NCBI GenBank assembly: GCA_964520885.1
Contig: CAZFQD010000044.1
Location: 1-15,186, forward strand
From: CAZFQD01 sp964520885
GTDB lineage: Bacteria > Bacillota > Clostridia > Oscillospirales > SIG519
Length of the DNA stretch: 15,186 nt
Direction: 5' to 3'
The position numbers and the translations under genes are program-made. The notes beneath the pieces were generated by a model. The model had not been told where the DNA came from, did not search any database, and saw nothing but the letters and a program-made list of their open reading frames with translations. Positions within the stretch are counted from its first letter, which is position 1. Each line of letters starts with the position of its first letter. Shown piece after piece: positions 6,905-14,913 of this stretch.

Positions 6905-7855
6905 TTAATTCAAATACAATACATTGGTTAAAATTATTACCAAAGGCATTGTCGCTAAGCAAAGCACAGTTCCGGAAAAGACTAATCCGCTTGCATATTC
7001 GGGATTTAATTCATACTCTTTAAATACTGGCAAAAGTGCAATTACACTTGATGTTGCAAATTCTATTACAAATACTCCCTTTTGCAAATTATCAAAATAA
7101 GAGCCAAATATTTTATATATGACAAAGCCGGCTATAACAGGAAAAACTATTAACTTCATAACTAAATAAATATATGTCCTGAATTTACTTAATACTTTAA
7201 TAATGTTTTCAAAGGATAACAGCATCCCCAAATAAATCATTGCTAAATATGCGACGCTATTACCAATATTATCTAATGGGACGAAAAATAAATTTGGTAG
7301 TTTAAAACCTAATAATTTTAGTATCACACTTACAATAAAAGAAATTGTAATAGGACTGATTTTTAACTTTGCTTTTATTTCTCCCTTATGTCTAAATTTA
7401 GAAAGCAACAAAACACCAACAGTCCACAATACTGTGTCTTGTGCAAATGTAACAACAGTAACAAAAAAAGCACTCTCTTGACCGAAAATAGCTACACAAA
7501 CAGGCAAACCCATAAATAAAACATTAGTCATTGACATAAAATAAATAAAAGCAGGAGCTTCATTTTTTGGAGTTTTAACAAGTTTTGATATTAAGTAGGC
7601 AACAATAAATTCAAAAATAACAAAAGCTATTGCCAATAAATATAAAGGTAAACTTACCTTTATTTGTTCAATTGACAATTTATCCGATAAAATAACCTTT
7701 GCAATTAATGCCGGCAACAATAATCTTGTAATTATTTTTGAAAAGACATCGGCCATTTGCTTTGTAATATATTTAGTTTTTACAGAAATATAACCAATTA
7801 AAACTAATACTGAAAGCATTATTACACTTTCAACTACGACAAAAGCTTTGCTCAT
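6905..7855 (-). CDS. AEC-family (auxin efflux carrier-like) transporter
   Basis: This is an inner-membrane carrier of the AEC family, whose bacterial members move organic anions such as malate, though most substrates are unknown. With the start used here it has 316 residues and about ten hydrophobic helices, the family norm. Typical elements are the N-terminal helix ending in GYISVKTKYIT, the early LLPALIAKVILS segment, and GLPVCVAIFG near the middle. An in-frame ATG 27 bases upstream exists, but GGAGAG six to seven bases before the internal ATG at 7855 favours the shorter form. The ilvE gene follows within 13 bp, so transport of a branched 2-oxoacid or related anion is possible; that link is inference only. 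Confidence 0.85.
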   Translation of the reverse strand: MSKAFVVVESVIMLSVLVLIGYISVKTKYITKQMADVFSKIITRLLLPALIAKVILSDKLSIEQIKVSLPLYLLAIAFVIFEFIVAYLISKLVKTPKNEAPAFIYFMSMTNVLFMGLPVCVAIFGQESAFFVTVVTFAQDTVLWTVGVLLLSKFRHKGEIKAKLKISPITISFIVSVILKLLGFKLPNLFFVPLDNIGNSVAYLAMIYLGMLLSFENIIKVLSKFRTYIYLVMKLIVFPVIAGFVIYKIFGSYFDNLQKGVFVIEFATSSVIALLPVFKEYELNPEYASGLVFSGTVLCLATMPLVIILTNVLYLN

Positions 7856-7893
7856 ATAGTCTCTCCAATCTATACAATTCACAACGAAATATT

Positions 7894-7921
7894 AATGTAT
7901 AATGTATAATTTTTGTATCAA
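7894..7921 (-). promoter_or_regulatory. Weak candidate promoter for the carrier-ilvE pair
   Basis: On the minus strand TTGATA (7916-7921) and TACATT (7894-7899) are spaced by 16 bases, with 5/6 and 4/6 matches. The region also holds a short direct repeat (ATGTATA twice). Placement about 40 bases before the start codon is right for a promoter, but the AT-rich context makes chance matches common. Confidence 0.3.
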
Positions 7922-7951
7922 AGCCATTTTCTTTAATTTAATTCTGAACGG

Positions 7952-9631
7952 TCAAGACGGTTCACTACAATTTTCCTTATCCTTTATCCTTATTTGTTCG
8001 CTGTCTGATATATCAATTATTTTCCCACTTATTCTATCAAAAAGCAATATCAATTTATACTCAAAATTAAAGCAATGTATAAAGCAGTTTTTGTGTATAT
8101 TTTTCGGGCTTAGATTAATATATTGAGGAATATACTTTTCAATATTTTTAGCATTACCAAAAAACTCATTGCACTTATTATAAAATCCCTTTTCATATTT
8201 ATCGTATGGAAATGGTGGCTCGCCTTTCATACTACTTACAAAATCAAGCCTTAAATATTCGTAAAAACTATTATCTTTTATACCTTTACTAATAGCAAAA
8301 TCATAAAGTAGTGTAAATTCACTTTTTCTTGATACATTGCAAAATAAAGCATTTCTATCATTTAAGTAATTTGCTAATTCAAAGAACATATTAAATGCAG
8401 AATTATAAATATTTAATAAATATTTTATAGTATTTACAAATGCTTTGCTATTGCTAAGTTTATTTAATGCTTGCTCTACTTTTTTTAATGATAAAACATC
8501 TTCATAGCAAAGCCATTTATTACTGAAAATTTCATAAGGGGCATTAGCTGAATATATTATACCATATTCCTTTACTTGGTCTTTTATTAATGAGCCATTT
8601 AACACCTTTAAAAAACCTAACTGTAATACATCACAAATTGTATATACTTTATTAAATGAGTTTTTAAATGAATTAATATCTTCATAAGGTAACCCTGCAA
8701 TCAAATCACAATGAATATGGATGTTGTTTTGTTGCTTTAATTTTTTAGTATTATTTATAAGCAAATTAATATCAAATTTTCTATCAATGGCATGCAATGT
8801 TTTGTCATTTATAGATTGTATTCCTATTTCAAATTGAAATTTTCCTTTTTTGACTTGACTTAGTAATAAAAAATCTTGTTCTCTTAAAAGGTTTGCACAT
8901 ATTTCAAAATGAAAGGTGGCATCAGTATTTATATCTTTTAAAAAAGAAAACAGTTCATATGCTCTTTTTTGATTACAATTAAAGCTTCTGTCCACAAATT
9001 TAATTAATTTCGCCCCTTCATTAATAATTTGCAATAATTCATTTTTAACTTCATTAATATCTCTAAATCTAAGCCCACCCTTGCCCCCCGAAAGACAATA
9101 GGAGCAATTATAAGGGCAACCTCTTGAAGTTTCAAAATAAATTATTTTGTCCTTTAATTTTGAAATTTCATTTATTAAATAAGGTGAAATAATATCTTTT
9201 TCATCTATTAAGTTTGCAAATATTACTTTTTCAATATTTTTATTATTACTTAAATCATTAATAATTTCAGGTAAAATTTCTTCACCCTCGCCACAAACAA
9301 TACAGTCTATAAAAGAATTTATAGCAATTATCTCATCTGCATTATAGGAAACCTCCGGTCCACCTAATATTACTTTTGATTGTGGCAATATAGTTTTTAT
9401 ATCCTTTGCAATATTAAGCACAAAATCAATATTCCAAATATAACAAGAAAAGCAAAAAATATTAGCACTACTTTCAAAAAGTTTTCTTATTATATCTTGC
9501 TTTCTATCATTAATAGAACTTTCAAAAATTAAAGCCTCTATATTATTTTCAATAAGACTATTTCTCAAATAACGAATAGCTAAATTTGTATGAGAATACT
9601 TTGCATTAATGCCAACTAATAGAGTTTTCAT
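7952..9631 (-). CDS. B12-binding domain radical SAM protein (DUF4080 type)
   Basis: This 559-residue cytoplasmic protein combines an N-terminal cobalamin-binding Rossmann-like domain (about 1-130) with a radical SAM domain. The B12 domain runs from MKTLLVGINAKYSHTN and includes ILGGPEVSYN (88-97). The [4Fe-4S] motif CPYNCSYC (Cys172, Cys176, Cys179) follows. EIGIQSINDKTLHAIDR (268-284) and HCDLIAGLPYED (308-319) are typical of the radical SAM barrel. The C-terminal 200 residues match the general layout of DUF4080. The reaction is unknown; members of this large class methylate or rearrange diverse substrates. ATG follows GGAGG by five bases. It stands alone, with a divergent 332-bp region upstream and about 96 bp before the AEC carrier. 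Domain call is firm, function open. Confidence 0.88.
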   Translation of the reverse strand: MKTLLVGINAKYSHTNLAIRYLRNSLIENNIEALIFESSINDRKQDIIRKLFESSANIFCFSCYIWNIDFVLNIAKDIKTILPQSKVILGGPEVSYNADEIIAINSFIDCIVCGEGEEILPEIINDLSNNKNIEKVIFANLIDEKDIISPYLINEISKLKDKIIYFETSRGCPYNCSYCLSGGKGGLRFRDINEVKNELLQIINEGAKLIKFVDRSFNCNQKRAYELFSFLKDINTDATFHFEICANLLREQDFLLLSQVKKGKFQFEIGIQSINDKTLHAIDRKFDINLLINNTKKLKQQNNIHIHCDLIAGLPYEDINSFKNSFNKVYTICDVLQLGFLKVLNGSLIKDQVKEYGIIYSANAPYEIFSNKWLCYEDVLSLKKVEQALNKLSNSKAFVNTIKYLLNIYNSAFNMFFELANYLNDRNALFCNVSRKSEFTLLYDFAISKGIKDNSFYEYLRLDFVSSMKGEPPFPYDKYEKGFYNKCNEFFGNAKNIEKYIPQYINLSPKNIHKNCFIHCFNFEYKLILLFDRISGKIIDISDSEQIRIKDKENCSEPS

Positions 9632-9752
9632 AAATACCTCCGAATTAGAAATGAGAAATATAGAGGAATGAAGTATTTTTAGTTAATAATTGGTTAGGAT
9701 TGCTTAATAAAAATAGAAAAACAAACTCAACTATACTCAGCAACTTAAATAT

Positions 9753-9761
9753 ATTATATCA
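9753..9761 (-). promoter_or_regulatory. Extended -10 element upstream of the radical SAM gene
   Basis: TGATATAAT on the minus strand is a perfect extended -10 sequence. No good -35 is seen 17 bases upstream (TTTTAA), which an extended -10 can tolerate. It would give a leader of about 115 bases. It lies in the 332-bp divergent gap between the radical SAM gene and the ABC operon. Confidence 0.45.
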
Positions 9762-9789
9762 TAGGTGTTGTTTATTTAAAAGAAAATTT

Positions 9790-9815
9790 TGCGTATATTT
9801 GCATATATGCGTATA
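9790..9815. repeat. Three direct repeats TGCGTATA/TGCATATA in a divergent intergenic region
   Basis: TGCGTATA (9790-9797), TGCATATA (9800-9807) and TGCGTATA (9808-9815) follow one another; the middle one sits within the perfect palindrome GCATATATGC (9801-9810). They lie between two divergent promoters, about 80 bases upstream of the ABC operon's -35 box and about 30 bases upstream of the radical SAM gene's -10 box. The arrangement suits a transcription factor site, but nothing in the window names the regulator. The rest of this 332-bp gap holds only the promoters listed. Confidence 0.4.
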
Positions 9816-9892
9816 ATTAGGGCTTACTGGGGCTATAATTACACCGTCTAAAAAAGCAACATTAAACTATGTGCAAAACATAAAAAAATAAT

Positions 9893-9921
9893 TAGACAAT
9901 AAGAGTAACAAATGATATAAT
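9893..9921 (+). promoter_or_regulatory. Strong extended -10 promoter of the ABC operon
   Basis: TAGACA (9893-9898, 5/6) and TATAAT (9916-9921, perfect) are spaced by 17 bases, and TGA precedes the -10, giving the extended form TGATATAAT. It would start transcription about 35 bases before the TTG start codon of the first gene. This is the best promoter match in the window. Confidence 0.75.
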
Positions 9922-9963
9922 AAATGTATTATTTTACATTTCCAATTTTAAGGGGGAATTTAT

Positions 9964-10578
9964 TTGAAAATTTTAAAAAAGCTCAATCGTGGTGCAATAC
10001 TTAGTTTTATTATTTTGGTTTGTTTAATTGGCTATCTAATTTATGTAGCAATAATAAATGGAATTGATATTCCAAAAATCAAAGATGTGTGTGAAAAATA
10101 TATTGAAACTGAAATTAGTTATAAAATGCTACCAAAGCAACACAGAGTTGAAAAACCTATTATAACACAATCCGAACTTAATTTATACATTGAAAATATG
10201 CAAAAGGACATTAAGGCTTTTTATACAAAAGAAGAGCAAAGCAGTAAATATATTATTGATACTCTTGCGGCTTCACTTATTGCTCAATCTAAGGGTAGTG
10301 GAGTTGTTTTTGATTTTAAAAAAGAAATAATAGAATACAATGATATTGTATTTGACAATGATACAGTTACTGTGAATTTTACTACAAATAATAATTTTGA
10401 AGGGCAAAATGCTAATAACCCCACTTCAAAAGTTGCACCAACCATTACACAAACAAATGATAATTTGATATTGCAAAAAATAAATAGCGAGTGGAAAATT
10501 ATTTATTCAAATTTAAATAGTCCAAATGAACAAGAAAATATGTATGGTGAAAAGCCATATTTAAATGGTATGAGATAA
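9964..10578 (+). CDS. Membrane-anchored extracytoplasmic protein, unknown, first gene of ABC operon
   Basis: I do not recognise this 204-residue protein. It has a basic N-terminus (KKLNR), one hydrophobic helix at about 12-30, and a remainder that should lie outside the membrane. There is no lipobox and no obvious signal peptidase site, so it probably stays anchored. The C-terminal half alternates short strands (VTVNFTTNNN, LILQKINSEWKIIYS). That pattern recalls NTF2-like domains found in secreted Firmicute proteins, but this is a weak impression. The start is TTG, chosen because AAGGGGG lies just upstream and the helix then starts at the proper distance. It is 23 bp upstream of the ABC ATPase and behind the same strong promoter, so it is likely a partner of that transporter. 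Confidence 0.75.
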   Translation: MKILKKLNRGAILSFIILVCLIGYLIYVAIINGIDIPKIKDVCEKYIETEISYKMLPKQHRVEKPIITQSELNLYIENMQKDIKAFYTKEEQSSKYIIDTLAASLIAQSKGSGVVFDFKKEIIEYNDIVFDNDTVTVNFTTNNNFEGQNANNPTSKVAPTITQTNDNLILQKINSEWKIIYSNLNSPNEQENMYGEKPYLNGMR

Positions 10579-10601
10579 TTTTTATAAGGAGTGATAATGC
10601 T

Positions 10602-11528
10602 ATGGAAACAGCTTTAAAAATAAACAATCTTAGCAAATGGTTTGGCAAACGAAAGGTTATAGATAATATTTCCTTTGAGGTTTATGCTGGCGAAGTTTTT
10701 GGGTTTTTAGGTCCAAATGGTGCAGGAAAAACTACTACAATAAAAATGATTATGGGTTTTTTAGGTGTTGACGAGGGTGAAATTTTTATTAATGACATTG
10801 ATTTAAAAAAGAATTATGAAAAAGCAATGTCTAACATTGGTGGAATTGTTGAAAACCCCGAAATGTATAAAGATTTAAGCGGTATGACAAATTTGAAAAT
10901 GTATGCAAGACTGCAAAACAAAGTTACCAAGCAACGCATTGACGAGGTTGTTAAAATCGTTGGAATGCAAAATCGCATAAAAGAGAAGGTGAAAAAATAT
11001 TCTTTAGGAATGAAACAAAGAGTGGGATTAGCACAAGCTATGTTGCATAGACCAAAGTTATTAATTCTTGATGAACCCACAAACGGCTTAGACCCTGCCG
11101 GGATTAGAGATTTAAGAGATATTTTAAAGAATTTAGCTCACAATGAAAATGTTGCAGTATTTGTTTCAAGCCACTTACTTTCTGAAATGGAACTTATGTG
11201 TGATAGAGTTGGTATTATAAATAATGGAAAACTAATTGGAGTAAAACCTATTAATGAACTGCTCTCTAATGTTTCGGGTAAATCAAGTTATAGATTTGCA
11301 ACAAAGCAAGCACAAAAAGCAAAAGAAATTTTAAGTGAAAATTATGAAAGCTTAATTAAAAATGTTACTGAGCATTATATTGAACTTGAAATTGAACAAG
11401 AAAATGTTGCTGAAATAACTACTATTCTTGCAACAAATGAAATTGGAATTTTCGGGGTAAATAAGGTTGAAACCTCTTTAGAAGACGCATTTATAAATAT
11501 GACCGGAGGGGGTAATGAAATTGAGTAA
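10602..11528 (+). CDS. ABC transporter ATP-binding protein (BcrA/CcmA-like)
   Basis: This is a cytoplasmic ATPase subunit of an ABC-2 type exporter. The 308 residues hold Walker A GPNGAGKT (37-44), the ABC signature YSLGMKQR (133-140, the SLGMKQR variant common in BcrA/NatA-like proteins), Walker B LLILDE (153-158), D-loop NGLDP (161-165) and switch His191 in SSHLL. About 90 residues follow the ATPase core, the usual accessory C-terminus of this subfamily. ATG follows AAGGAG by ten bases. Its end overlaps the permease gene by 14 bases, so translation is coupled. Related pairs export lantibiotics, bacitracin, sodium or other compounds; no biosynthetic or sensor gene nearby points to a substrate. 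Confidence 0.94.
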   Translation: METALKINNLSKWFGKRKVIDNISFEVYAGEVFGFLGPNGAGKTTTIKMIMGFLGVDEGEIFINDIDLKKNYEKAMSNIGGIVENPEMYKDLSGMTNLKMYARLQNKVTKQRIDEVVKIVGMQNRIKEKVKKYSLGMKQRVGLAQAMLHRPKLLILDEPTNGLDPAGIRDLRDILKNLAHNENVAVFVSSHLLSEMELMCDRVGIINNGKLIGVKPINELLSNVSGKSSYRFATKQAQKAKEILSENYESLIKNVTEHYIELEIEQENVAEITTILATNEIGIFGVNKVETSLEDAFINMTGGGNEIE

Positions 11529-13059
11529 ATTATTATCTTTATATATTAATGAAATGATAAAAATTTCGCGAAAAATTAGTGCAATTATACTTATTTCTAT
11601 TATGATTATTGGAGTTATTGGCTTTGGTGGGTTAATGAAACTCAATGAGACTATGAACAATAATCAAATGAAAAATATTAGCCAAGTTGATTTTGCCAAA
11701 CAGAGTATGGACGCACAGTTAGATGATATGAAAACAAGATTAAAAGAAATAGAAATACAATTAGAAGGTGCAAGTGAAGAAAATGTTTTATATTTAGAAC
11801 AGGAAAAGGCAAGTTTAGTTTCTCAAATTGAACTTTTTGAATTGGCTATTAGCAAAAATATTAATATAAATTCTGAAGATTATAGAGCAGATATTTTAAA
11901 TACAATCATTGAATTAAAAGCACAACAAATCCAATTAAATTCAACCCCTTTTGAATTTCAAACCGAGCAAGAAAAAAAGAAGGTTGCATTAAATGATGCT
12001 TTATTAAAAAGGTATGAAAAAATTATTGAAAATAATGATTTTAAAGATTTTATTGCCATAAGTAATGAGCAAATTAATGATAATGATAGTATTTCAGATA
12101 ATGAAAAGAAAATATTATTAGAAAGCAATCAACTTTTGCTAAAATATAATTTAACAGGTCAACAGAAAAATGATATTCAATATGAAAACAGTTCATATTT
12201 ATTAATTTCACAAATAGAAAATTACAAACGCTCTTTAGTAGCAAATGTTGATCTTGTTTCAAGAAAACCATTAACAAATGAACTAAAAGAAAAGACGAAA
12301 AATGATTTAGCAGTTGCATTATATAAATTAGATAAGGATGTTGGGACTTCACAGAGTGGATTTTCAATAAATGAGATAGCAGTTGAAGGAATGTTTGGCT
12401 TTGGCATTTTCATAATAATTCTAATAATGCTTATATTAGCAGGAGGCAGTGTTTCGGGAGAAATGTCAACCGGCTCAATAAAATCTCTTATTATTTCTCC
12501 GACAAAACGATGGAAAATATTTACAGCAAAGGTTTTCTCCCTTTTAACAGTAGGAGTGTTTTCTGCTTTGATTTTGTATGCAGTAGTAATAATTACCAAT
12601 GGAATACTATTTGGTCAAGGTTTGTCATATATTTTTGCCACAAATGGAGTAGCACACGAGTTAAATTTTTACATTTATAGATTTGCTTATGTTTTTGTAA
12701 ATTTTATTGATGTTATTGTTTATATGGCTTTGGCATTTATGTTATCAGTAATAACGAGAAATACCGCCGCTTCTGTGGGAATTTCAATTGCAGTTTTCTT
12801 TGGTGGAAATATTGCAAATTCATTTATACAATTGTTTGCAAAAGGAGAATGGGTTAAATTTATTCCATTTAATAATTTATCACTTGCATCAAAGATATTT
12901 GAAAATAATTCATTTTCGCAGGCTATGAATTCCGGAATGTATGGAACCAATTATGCAGTTAATATTCCAATTAGTTTTTCTCTTTGTTACCTTTTAGTAA
13001 TTATTATTTGTATGGGCTATACAGCACTTGATTCCTTTAATAGAAGAGATATAAAATAA
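11515..13059 (+). CDS. ABC-2 type transporter permease with large coiled-coil insertion
   Basis: This is the membrane subunit partnered with the preceding ATPase. The 514 residues start with one helix (about 22-41), followed by a hydrophilic stretch of about 245 residues (45-290) likely facing outward. Five more helices lie at about 291-312, 338-362, 390-413, 418-441 and 483-504. The segment SGEMSTGSIKSLIISPTKRWKIFTAKV (314-340) is the characteristic ABC-2 motif with conserved Glu and Gly-Ser. The insertion is rich in Glu, Lys, Gln and Leu, with coiled-coil-like periodicity at about 61-112, so it may form a stalk. ATG follows GGAGGGGG closely and overlaps the ATPase gene. It is the last gene of the operon; the MITE-like element starts 31 bases past its stop. 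Confidence 0.92.
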   Translation: MKLSKLLSLYINEMIKISRKISAIILISIMIIGVIGFGGLMKLNETMNNNQMKNISQVDFAKQSMDAQLDDMKTRLKEIEIQLEGASEENVLYLEQEKASLVSQIELFELAISKNININSEDYRADILNTIIELKAQQIQLNSTPFEFQTEQEKKKVALNDALLKRYEKIIENNDFKDFIAISNEQINDNDSISDNEKKILLESNQLLLKYNLTGQQKNDIQYENSSYLLISQIENYKRSLVANVDLVSRKPLTNELKEKTKNDLAVALYKLDKDVGTSQSGFSINEIAVEGMFGFGIFIIILIMLILAGGSVSGEMSTGSIKSLIISPTKRWKIFTAKVFSLLTVGVFSALILYAVVIITNGILFGQGLSYIFATNGVAHELNFYIYRFAYVFVNFIDVIVYMALAFMLSVITRNTAASVGISIAVFFGGNIANSFIQLFAKGEWVKFIPFNNLSLASKIFENNSFSQAMNSGMYGTNYAVNIPISFSLCYLLVIIICMGYTALDSFNRRDIK

Positions 13060-13062
13060 GTT

Positions 13063-13083
13063 GAAAGTGGAAAGTGGAAAGTG
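13063..13083 (+). repeat. Short tandem repeat, three copies of GAAAGTG
   Basis: Three exact 7-bp units at 13063, 13070 and 13077 are followed by a degenerate fourth (GAAAATT). They begin three bases past the permease stop codon and run up to the edge of the MITE-like element. Copy number may vary by slippage. Confidence 0.8.
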
Positions 13084-13090
13084 GAAAATT

Positions 13091-13263
13091 AAGGGGCTGT
13101 ATCATTAGTGAAGTCGTTCGTAATTATGCACAATTAATCGTAGGGGTCGTTGCCTTCAGCGACCCAATAACTAAGATAATATTTATTTTTTTTGGGAGGA
13201 TGAGGGCATCCTCCCACATTTTTGTGCATTATTTTTGAACAAGGACTAATGTTCCGGCCCCTT
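13091..13263. mobile_element. MITE-like element with imperfect terminal inverted repeats
   Basis: The left end AAGGGGCTGTATCATTAGT (13091-13109) matches the reverse complement of the right end (13245-13263) at 16 of 19 positions. The similarity continues inward through GTTC to AATTATGCACAA/AATAATGCACAA, about 45 bases in all. The interior has two strong hairpins: GGGTCGT/GCGACCC at 13144-13165 and the perfect 9-bp stem GGGAGGATG/CATCCTCCC at 13194-13215. TTAA occurs at both edges and may be a target duplication. There is no coding capacity. It is more GC-rich than its surroundings and sits in the 224-bp gap between two convergent genes, where its hairpins could also end transcription. Non-autonomous transposon origin is inferred from structure. 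Confidence 0.7.
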
Positions 13264-13283
13264 TTAAGTTTATAAAAATATAG

Positions 13284-14681
13284 TTAATTTTTTCTAAAAG
13301 CATTTATTAAAACAGCAACAAAGCATAACAATGCACTTGTAAGAATTACTGCTTTAAAGCCTTGCATAAATACTGAACTGTCAAAGGCACCACTTGAAAT
13401 AGTATTAAAGCCGATATTGGTTACTGCCGAAAAAATTATTACTGAAATAGTAGTGCCTGAAACCATACCAAAATTTCTAAAAAATGCTGTTAAACTACCG
13501 GTTACACCCAATTTATCCCTTGAAACCGAACCCATTATGCTACTTGTGTTAGGGGCTCCAAAAAATGCTCCCCCCATACCCAAAAGCAATATAACTAAAC
13601 CTATTAAATATTTATTTGTATTTTGGTTAAAAAACAGCATTAATGTAAGTGCAAAAGTATTTATGCTCATTCCTATTATGGTTAATGGCTTAAAGGTTAT
13701 TTTGTCCGATAATCTTCCACAAAAAGGAGATAATATTGCACTGGATAATGGATATAAGGACATTAAAAGCCCTGTTTCAAATATTGAAAGTTTTAGCACT
13801 AAATTAAGATAAAAAGGCACAAAAATCAAATATGAAAACATTGCAAGAAAGAAGATATATGCACAAAACAAGCCAATTGATAATGTTTTGTTTTTAAAAA
13901 TATTAAGATTAATTAACGGGTATTTATGTTTTTTTTCTATTTTAATAAATATACTAAACAAAAGCAATGCAATTACAAATATTAATGCAAAAATTTGTAG
14001 AGATATAAAACCATCTTGAATAAAAATTAAACTAATAAATAATAGCAAAATTGAGAAAACGAAAAAGGCAGAGCCTTTTATATCAAAGGTTTTATTTATT
14101 TCAGCAGGTTTTATATTTGGCATTATAAATATAGTAAGAATAACTCCAAAAATTCCAAAGGGAAGATTAATAAAAAATATTGCTCTCCAATTAAATATTT
14201 CAATTAAAATGCCACCTAAACTCGGACCAGCAAGGCTTCCGATGGCTACTGTAGTTGCCAAAACCCCTAAAGCTTTTCCTCTTTCATTTGAAGGAAAGAT
14301 GGAGGTTACAATACCTTGAACTAAAGCCATAGTAATAGAAGCACCAATTGCTTGAACTATTCTTGCAATAATTAACATAGGAAAGCTAATAGCAATACCA
14401 CAAAGAAAAGAACCAATAGTAAAAATGCCTATTCCCAATGCAAAAAGTGTTTTATTTCCATAAAGGTCTGCTAATTTGCCCCAAATGAGTAAAATAGCAG
14501 AGATGGTAAGCAAATAAACAGTAACAGCCCAAGAAACAGCACTAATACTAACAGAAAAATGCTCTTTAAGAATTGGCAAAGCAATATTTACAATGCTTCC
14601 ATCTAAGGTTGCCATAAAGGTTGCAATGCAGGCACTAAAAAGTATTAAATTTCTTTTTCGTTTTGTTAATTCAATGTGCAT
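13284..14681 (-). CDS. DHA2-family (14-helix) MFS drug/H+ antiporter
   Basis: This is a proton-driven efflux pump of the EmrB/QacA type in the cytoplasmic membrane. With the start used here it has 465 residues and about 14 hydrophobic helices. LDGSIVNIALP (26-36) in helix 1 is motif D1 of this family, GKLADLYGNKTL (68-79) is MFS motif A, and GPSLGGILIEIFNWRAIFFINLP is motif C followed by the DHA2-typical NWR...NLP segment. The ATG at 14681 is preferred over an in-frame ATG at 14708: AAAGGA lies seven bases ahead of it, while the upstream ATG has no ribosome binding site and its last base falls inside the hairpin repeat. No regulator gene is adjacent. The 207-bp repeat copy B forms the whole upstream region, 25 bases from the start. 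Confidence 0.92.
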   Translation of the reverse strand: MHIELTKRKRNLILFSACIATFMATLDGSIVNIALPILKEHFSVSISAVSWAVTVYLLTISAILLIWGKLADLYGNKTLFALGIGIFTIGSFLCGIAISFPMLIIARIVQAIGASITMALVQGIVTSIFPSNERGKALGVLATTVAIGSLAGPSLGGILIEIFNWRAIFFINLPFGIFGVILTIFIMPNIKPAEINKTFDIKGSAFFVFSILLLFISLIFIQDGFISLQIFALIFVIALLLFSIFIKIEKKHKYPLINLNIFKNKTLSIGLFCAYIFFLAMFSYLIFVPFYLNLVLKLSIFETGLLMSLYPLSSAILSPFCGRLSDKITFKPLTIIGMSINTFALTLMLFFNQNTNKYLIGLVILLLGMGGAFFGAPNTSSIMGSVSRDKLGVTGSLTAFFRNFGMVSGTTISVIIFSAVTNIGFNTISSGAFDSSVFMQGFKAVILTSALLCFVAVLINAFRKN

Positions 14682-14706
14682 ATAATTTTCCTTTGATTTT
14701 TTTGTC

Positions 14707-14913
14707 ATTATAACGATTATAGTAGAAAAATAGCTTTGCTATTTTTCAGCTTGTTAAAACAAGCTTTTTCAAATACTTTCGTTATTTTAAGTATTTGAAA
14801 ACTACATCGTTTCAATGAATGTTGTTTTCAAAAATATTAGAATAATATTTTTGAAATGCTCGCAAAATGCGAGCAAAAAACAACTTCGTTGTTTTTCAAC
14901 GATATTCATTATA
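14707..14913 (-). repeat. 207-bp multi-hairpin repeat, copy B
   Basis: This copy differs from copy A (1183-1389) only at 14749 (G for A) and 14870 (C for T). Both bases lie in stems, and here both give perfect Watson-Crick pairs (AGCTTGTT/AACAAGCT; TGCTCGC/GCGAGCA), so this may be the less degenerate copy. Sequence similarity stops abruptly at both edges. It lies directly upstream of the DHA2 transporter gene in the same orientation as copy A relative to HPr. ATTATA bounds it on both sides. Strand is given relative to the downstream gene. Confidence 0.93.

Noticed and set aside
7946..7963. Near-palindrome GAACGGTCAAGACGGTTC over the radical SAM stop codon, considered as a terminator
   Set aside because: The stem has a central mismatch and no T tract follows on the minus strand, and part of it is coding sequence.
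12222..12599. Minus-strand open frame of 125 codons inside the ABC permease gene
   Set aside because: It is fully antisense to a well-supported permease with ABC-2 motifs and has no recognisable domain; the same holds for other long antisense frames in the window.
14682..14708. Upstream ATG at 14708 as start of the DHA2 transporter
   Set aside because: Its codon overlaps the repeat edge and lacks a ribosome binding site; the ATG at 14681 has AAAGGA at proper spacing.
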